A DNA stretch of 64,000 bases. Source: Antitrichia curtipendula. Its lineage: Eukaryota > Streptophyta > Bryopsida > Hypnales > Leucodontaceae. The stretch is from NCBI GenBank assembly GCA_951230915.1, contig OX579638.1:29220696-29284695 (forward strand), in the 5' to 3' direction. Positions 58,885 through 64,000 of the stretch are shown piece after piece; the stretch's first letter is position 1, and every line of letters begins with the position of its first letter. The notes beneath the pieces are model-generated. The model saw only the letters and a list, made by a program, of their open reading frames with translations. It did not search any database and had not been told where the DNA came from. A program made the position numbers and the translations under genes.

Positions 58885-60235
58885 TTAACCCTTTAGGGCC
58901 CAAGGCGCCCCTTTTGATGATGAAATCATCTTGATGGAAGTTGGTCTACAGTGTTCAAAATCAAATAAATTGGACTTTTGTCCCAATTTGGGAGCATTGA
59001 AGGAATGTGAACTTATTATGTTACCCCCTAAAGGACCAAACACCGTTTTTTGACAACATAGCGTTTTTGGGCAGCTCACCACGAATGGAATTTTTATTTT
59101 TTTTCTTTGAAATTTTCACACAAGATGTGCCCAAGGAGTAGCTTTAGGGCCCAACAATTTTCGTAACTTTTGACCTCATGGTTAAAAAGTTAGGGTATGA
59201 TATGTAGTTTTCATTGTTCGGCGGGCAGCCCGGGCAGCAAAAAAAACTTCTTTAAAAATCATTTTCTAGAGAAATAAAAATTTGAAATTGGTTCTCTAGA
59301 TTTATGTGCACAAGGAAAGCTTTGAATCATTCCACTTTGATTTATGAGATGAAAGTTATGAGGAATTTTAGTTGTGGGTAGTTTGCGGGTAGTTATGGAA
59401 TCTCTACTCTAAAATAAACTTTGAAGTCCTTTATTTAACTCAATTTTCAATATTTTTGGAAAAAAATATAAACACAAGGTGTAGATTGTTTATTACAACA
59501 TTATAATCGTTCGGATTGGCATTTTTCAATTCCATAATTAAGTCCTTAACAATTTAGTGTTTTGAATCATTTTCTACTTCTTTCTACTTACTATTTTTTT
59601 CCTATATGTTGTATAATTCCAAATGATCTGAAATTTTTCAAGCATGTAGCTAACTTGCTTTGAAGAATGAATCCAAAGAGTTACCACCATTTTGGACATT
59701 TTTTCATACAAATGTGACCATGTGAAGTGCAGCTGCCCGGTTTTTCGCAGAGACAAAAAAAGGGTTTTTGTTACTTCAAATGCTAATATCTTGCAATCTA
59801 CACGGTGGAAATTTCTGAAATTTTTTCCACATCTTCTCAAACTAGTTTACTACAAGATCCTACGGTTACATGTGTCCACAAATGTTTTTTTTTCCAAAAT
59901 TTGGTACTTGTACTAGAAATGGCAGTTTGGGAGTGTTTTTTGTGAAAACATAGTCAAAAACCTTTAGGGGTTAATCATCATAGGTGGAGTCACATGAATT
60001 TGTAAACAAATGAAACTTTTTGCGAGATTCAGATTCCTTCACGACTGACTTAGATTCTCTTCCTCTAGAGTTAATATTCATTCAAAATCATTGTATATAG
60101 GCTTATTAGATGCACAATTTCCATGCCCTCCTACTTCATTCAGACCTCGCTTCCAAATGGAGCATTGGTTTTAAATTATTTCCAAAATTTGAATTAAATC
60201 AACCAAAACAAGCATGCTCGGCTCTAAAGGGTTAA
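58885..60235. mobile_element. TTAA-flanked element, family 5 (copy I), hosting copy B
   Basis: TTAA (58885-58888) is followed by CCCTTTAGGGCCCAAGGC. The right end in reverse complement is TTAA-CCCTTTAGAGCCGAGCATGC, with TTAA at 60232-60235. Copy B lies wholly inside. Without B, the host is about 0.4 kb. Confidence 0.75.
59021..59974 (+). mobile_element. TTAA-flanked element, family 1 (copy B, reference copy)
   Basis: TTAC (59021-59024, a one-base change from TTAA) is followed by CCCCTAAAGGACCAAACACC. The right end ...CAAAAACCTTTAGGGG is followed by TTAA (59971-59974). The length is about 0.95 kb. It is collinear with A and, in reverse, C. The inverted terminus proper is only about 10 bp (CCCCTAAAGG). 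No frame of useful length occurs. Confidence 0.88.
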
Positions 60236-60597
60236 TGGCAGCTAAAAAAAATCCACTGTACATTAAGCATGCATTAGTTAAACACCATATAAATAAGTTA
60301 TAAATTTGCAAAGTATTATTTCTAGATATACCACGTATCAACATCAAGGGCTCCTACACACTCATATGTAGATTGCATACATCTTGTGTAATTGGTATCA
60401 AAGTTTTTGTAATGTTTTTTGGTCCGAATGTAGGTGTTGCATTTTGGATAGTGTTGATTATGGTCTTATGGGTGCACATCCTTTAATTTGTACCACTGTT
60501 ATTAGGTTTCAAGTAGCACAAGGTAAGTGTGTCATAATCAAATAGGTATGCAAAGGAATTACATTTTCTAATACTATTACCTATATTGATATCACTA

Positions 60598-60716
60598 GTA
60601 AAAACTTGGGCTGTATAGACTAGGAAAATGACTAGAAGAAGATCCACTAGTAGTCAAGTTTGTCATGTGGATCTTCTTGTGGAATCATTTCCTAAATCTA
60701 TATAGCCCAAGTTTGT
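60598..60716. mobile_element. Hairpin MITE or miRNA-like foldback
   Basis: The arms aaacttgggctgtatagact and the inverted complement agtctatat-like/agcccaagttt pair over about 50 nt with a few mismatches, including agaagatccac on the left against gtggatcttct on the right. The size and mismatch pattern would suit either a MITE or a plant small-RNA precursor; nothing in the sequence decides between them. Confidence 0.6.
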
Positions 60717-60817
60717 ATCAATGTATCCACCTTGTATTAACCCTTGTGCATTGCAATTCTAAAAAATGCAATGAAATTAAAGCTAGGAGTTGGTTATGAG
60801 GTAAATACATTAACATA

Positions 60818-60902
60818 ATTCCTTTGTCTCCAAATAAATCCATGGTATTCTAACTAGTTTTCCACTAGAGACCATGGATTTATTTGGAGACAGGGGGAAG
60901 AA
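60818..60902. mobile_element. Stowaway-like MITE
   Basis: The 85-bp hairpin has ends ATTCCTTTGTCTCCAAATAA and, in reverse complement, ATTCTTCCCCCTGTCTCCAA, close to the Stowaway consensus CTCCCTCCGTCCCAAA. TA flanks lie at 60816-60817 and 60903-60904. Stowaway elements belong to the Tc1/mariner superfamily with TA targets. Confidence 0.8.
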
Positions 60903-61094
60903 TATCCCATTGTGGCTTCTACATTAAATAGGATTTTTAAGGAGACCCATATTAATTAATTGACATTATATACTATCTAAATATCTACCATTCATGTACA
61001 TCAATAGTTATTGAAGTGTCCAGGAGCTGTCCATCATGTTTCAAACATCTACAATTTTCCACAATAAGTCCCTTTAATTTTTATGTTCCCTTAA

Positions 61095-62008
61095 ATAACC
61101 CCTAAAAGACCATTGTCCGCTGGGTGAACAAAATGGATTTCGGGTAGGTTCCTATGACCTTAATTTTTAATGAAACTTTTTGAAACTTTCTAATAAAATA
61201 GACAAACTTCTTAGCTTTGTGGGAATATAATTTTTATTTCAATCGGTGACTAGGAGCAAAAGTAATGTCATCTAAAACATAATTTTTACTTCACTAGGCA
61301 GAAAAAAAATCTATAAAAACATGAAATTTAATTTAATTTTTTTTCCTTATGGATAATATTTTTATCTACATGTCAAGCTTTGATTCATCCCATTTGGATT
61401 AGTGATGTGAAAGTTATGAACAATCTTGTTTTTCGGGCAATCTAGGCATCTTCTTAAACAAATACTTTATAGGATTCATTTCTAAATGCAATTTTTCAAA
61501 TTTTTTATCTTCTGACAAGGTTAAGTTTGATTGCTAGAAAATCTCACCATTGGAATTATTGTGTTTCAATCCCATCTTAGAGCTATTAATGATTTATTTT
61601 TTCTTTCAATCTTGGACCTACTTCTACTTGACAATTTTTTAAAGAATGAAAAACAATCATTTTTCTTCTGAATTTTTTTTTCTAGACTTTCAACTCAATT
61701 CTTTAGTACAATTTTTTTTAATTCAAAGTCCATAGTGCAAAAAAATTCCACAAAGTGCAGTCAAAGTCATCTGAAGTTCCATGCTAGTGTTCAAATTTTT
61801 TTTCCCCCAAACTTTGAATGCTAATATCTTCCAATAATTATGTATGGTCAAACTCCTTGTAATTTTTACCACATGATCTTAGACAAGTAAAGTACAAGAT
61901 CTTATATATATATATATATATATTTTTATTTTCTTGAATGAACGCAGCAGAAATGGCAGTTTTGAGTGTTTTTTGACAGAAAAATGACCTTGGTCCTTTA
62001 GGGGTTTA
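61095..62008 (+). mobile_element. TTAA-type element, family 2 (copy H4)
   Basis: The left ATAA-CCCCTAAAAGACCATTGTCC and the right ...ACCTTGGTCCTTTAGGGG-TTTA are one-base variants of TTAA flanks. The right subterminal block gagtgttttttgacagaaaa is the cleanest example in the window. A (TA)n run lies at about 61904-61922. It is non-coding. Confidence 0.8.
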
Positions 62009-62154
62009 TATCCCTTTTCAGTGTACATATTGCATATGGACTTGTGAACAATTTTAGAAAAAAATCAACATCATGACCTGCCTACTCGTGTCAGTTTTTG
62101 TAATTTTTTTCAATAGAAGTACCGCCTATTTGGTGGTATCGGGAGAGAACCCAA

Positions 62155-62790
62155 ACCTGCACTGCTGTACAACAATCAGGTTTGCGCTCTGCTCATTGGA
62201 AACTTCAGTCCCAGTGTTGTCGACTTCCACACGATCTCTTCCCACCCTCGGCACCCCAACTGAACTTGCATTTATTTCTCTATTTTTAACACAAATTGGA
62301 ATCCTGTATTTTATCTCCTTTTTCCAAACCAAAAATAGGGAGGACGTTTAAAATTCAAAAACTCCCCATTTTTGGTGCAACGGGAGGAGGGCTGCAGTTC
62401 AGAATTTAATGAGCTTCTAGAATCTGAACTGAAGTGCACAACAACGGATTGCACTCTGCTCCACTGGAAACTTCGGTCTCAGTGTGTTTGTCACGATCTC
62501 TTCCCACCCTCGGCACCCAACTGAACTGAACCTGCATTTCTTTATTGGTTTCGTTTCTTTTTGGACAAAAATTGAAACCCTGTAACTTATTTCATCTCTG
62601 GCGTTGCTTGCTACACAGACCGGGTCTCTTTTTCCAAAGGCAGGGTCTCTTTTACATAAGTAAGGTAGGGAGAGGACGTTTCGATTTCAAATTCAATAAC
62701 TCTCCATTTTTGGTGCAAAGCTAGGGAGGAGCCAGGGCTGCAGTTAATACAGATTGAATGAGTTTCCTCGAATCTAAAGTGGAAACCGCG
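62155..62790 (+). repeat. Diverged tandem duplication
   Basis: Block one (cacgatctcttcccaccctc and cggcacccc) occurs near 62230 and again near 62493, 262 bp apart. Block two (ccatttttggtgcaa, followed by gggctgcagtt) occurs near 62366 and 62704, 338 bp apart. The unit is about 0.3 kb with an insertion in the second copy containing two ggtctctttt motifs. No gene is recognised, but the composition is GC-richer than average. Confidence 0.7.
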
Positions 62791-63422
62791 AAGGAAATGT
62801 GGCGGTGATTTGGGCGGGATGGGGTTTGTCTAATATTACCTAGTAAATTCAGGCGCGGAGGGAGTGGAGTCACCTGGCTGTAAAGAGGTGAGTTGCTGGG
62901 CTTCATTAAAGATTCACTGCCGCTCTGAAGCTTGAATTCCTTGGGCGGGTTAATTCCACATGTGCTCTTTGTGAAAAGCTGGAAAAATTTGGTCACCAAC
63001 AGTGAGGCCAACAGAGCAGCACAGCACAGCAAGCAGGGCACCCCGCCCTGACGCTTTTCTCTTTATTTCCGAAGGCCGCTGGCCAGCAATCGACGTAGCG
63101 GCATCGTCGTATGCCATTTATGGAATCATGGACCGACCTTATCACTGACTGCTATTCTGCGAACTTCCTGATGATCCCGCGCCAGGCCAGAACGTACAGA
63201 AGGTCCTTGACTTTCATCAAGTGAGCAGTGATGAGACAGACGGAGTCAGTGATGAACTCAAGCTGGACAGAATGATGTGAAGAGAGAGACGGAGAGAGAG
63301 AAAGGAACTCCAATCAGTTGTCTTTGGTGGGCGACGGATCGGAAGAGTTTGCTCGCTAATTGTCACGGGAGTAACTTCGAGAAGTCTAAAACAAAGAGAC
63401 TCTTCAAAGTATGTACTAAGAG
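62791..63422. other. Mixed-composition DNA, no gene supported
   Basis: A minus-strand frame (63041-62721) has no recognisable domain and overlaps the second copy of the tandem duplication. A gagagagacggagagagaga purine tract lies near 63280. It may be the flank of a gene beyond the window. Confidence 0.4.
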
Positions 63423-63710
63423 GCTCTTAAGGTAGGGTGCTCTAAAAGCGACCACTAACACAGAGGTACATTTTGCTTTCTTCAATGTACCAATAGTGCA
63501 CATTTAAGAAGGTGGTCGCTTTTAGTGTCCCCTATGTTTCAACTTCAAAAAACTAGTAACTAATTTCAGGAAGGTCCAAAACAATATGAAAATGACTTGG
63601 GTTAAATGCCAATTTCATTTGCCTTCCTACAAAAATTTACAAAAAATTGTTTCAAGGAGTTTAGCTTCTATGGAAATGCAATCAGCTCTTCAAAGGTCAC
63701 TTTAAGAGCT
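63423..63710 (-). mobile_element. Dispersed repeat N, copy 2 (MITE-like)
   Basis: GCTCTTAAGG at 63423 and its inverted counterpart ...TTTAAGAGC at 63710 bound a segment collinear in reverse with 35383-35668. Inside, ctaaaagcgaccac (about 63443) and gtggtcgcttttag (about 63513) form a stem enclosing the ttgctttcttcaatgtacca block. Confidence 0.65.
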
Positions 63711-63769
63711 GAATACCTTATCTTCATTAGTGATAGATGTAAACATACATAGCAATATTCTAGTACAAC

Positions 63770-64000
63770 CAATTGCAAAATTTGCAACTTCATTCAATCA
63801 TTTAAAGTAGGATCACCCAATTTGGAGCATTTTTCCAATAGCAAGCTTGAAACAATCCATTGAATAAGTTAGATGCTTATTACATTGAACAAAGATGTTC
63901 AAAGTGTGGACACAGGAAATGGAGCACGGATCAGGAAAAAATACCTAGTGTGACTTGTTGCAAAATTTGCAACTTTATTCAATTAAAGTAGAATCACCCA
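63770..64000 (+). repeat. Direct repeat running off the window end
   Basis: ttgcaaaatttgcaacttc, then attcaat...taaagta and gatcaccca, starts at about 63773 and recurs from about 63959, a period of about 185 bp. The second copy reaches the window edge, so an array may continue. Confidence 0.6.

Noticed and set aside
62721..63041. 106-codon minus-strand frame
   Set aside because: It overlaps the diverged tandem duplication and shows no domain or splice context.

Overview
This window is nuclear DNA of a land plant. It holds two spliced protein genes with plant-specific families and architecture: a Lsi2-type ArsB/NhaD anion transporter on the plus strand (CDS 9533-12438) and a class I homeodomain-leucine zipper transcription factor on the minus strand (CDS 26120-27278). 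Both coding regions are GC-rich islands in strongly A+T-rich DNA. Low gene density and the sequence character would suit a seedless plant such as a bryophyte or lycophyte, but the window alone does not fix the species. No rRNA gene, CRISPR array, prokaryotic operon or viral gene was recognised; tRNAs were not searched exhaustively. No transposase or reverse transcriptase reading frame was recognised.

Layout: 1-7.6 kb is A+T-rich, with a CACTA-like MITE (322-638) and a TTAA-flanked element (3996-5492) carrying a nested TA-flanked element. 7.6-12.4 kb is the Lsi2-like locus with its probable leader intron. 12.4-22 kb is repeat country: a CACTA hairpin MITE, a foldback element, tandem repeats and nested TTAA elements. 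22-28.7 kb is richer-composition DNA with the HD-Zip I gene, its 133-bp intron, a TATA box near 28.24 kb and a leader of about 0.9 kb with upstream ORFs. 29-52 kb is dominated by TTAA-flanked elements, foldbacks and a 1.2-kb non-autonomous CACTA element. 53.2-55.4 kb is a GC-richer island of unknown nature followed by a tandem array of about 110 bp per unit. 57-62 kb has more TTAA elements, a MULE-type MITE with an intact 9-bp target duplication, and a Stowaway-like MITE. 62-64 kb has duplicated segments and a second copy of a 0.29-kb repeat.

The main discovery candidate is a set of DNA elements whose ends read TTAA-CCCCTAAAGG or TTAA-CCCTTTA. They are flanked by TTAA, occur in both orientations, and cover roughly a quarter of the window by my hand tally. 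Two insertions have paralogous near-empty sites inside the window (21228-21610 against 47.9 kb; 31320-32539 against 31.1 kb), and several are nested or abut through a shared TTAA. TTAA targets and CCC termini are the hallmark of the piggyBac superfamily, which is well known in animals and fungi and not usually described as abundant in land plants. Only non-autonomous copies are seen, so the superfamily assignment is inference.

The two genes show no sign of working together. One is a plasma-membrane-type transporter and the other a nuclear regulator, about 14 kb apart on opposite strands.
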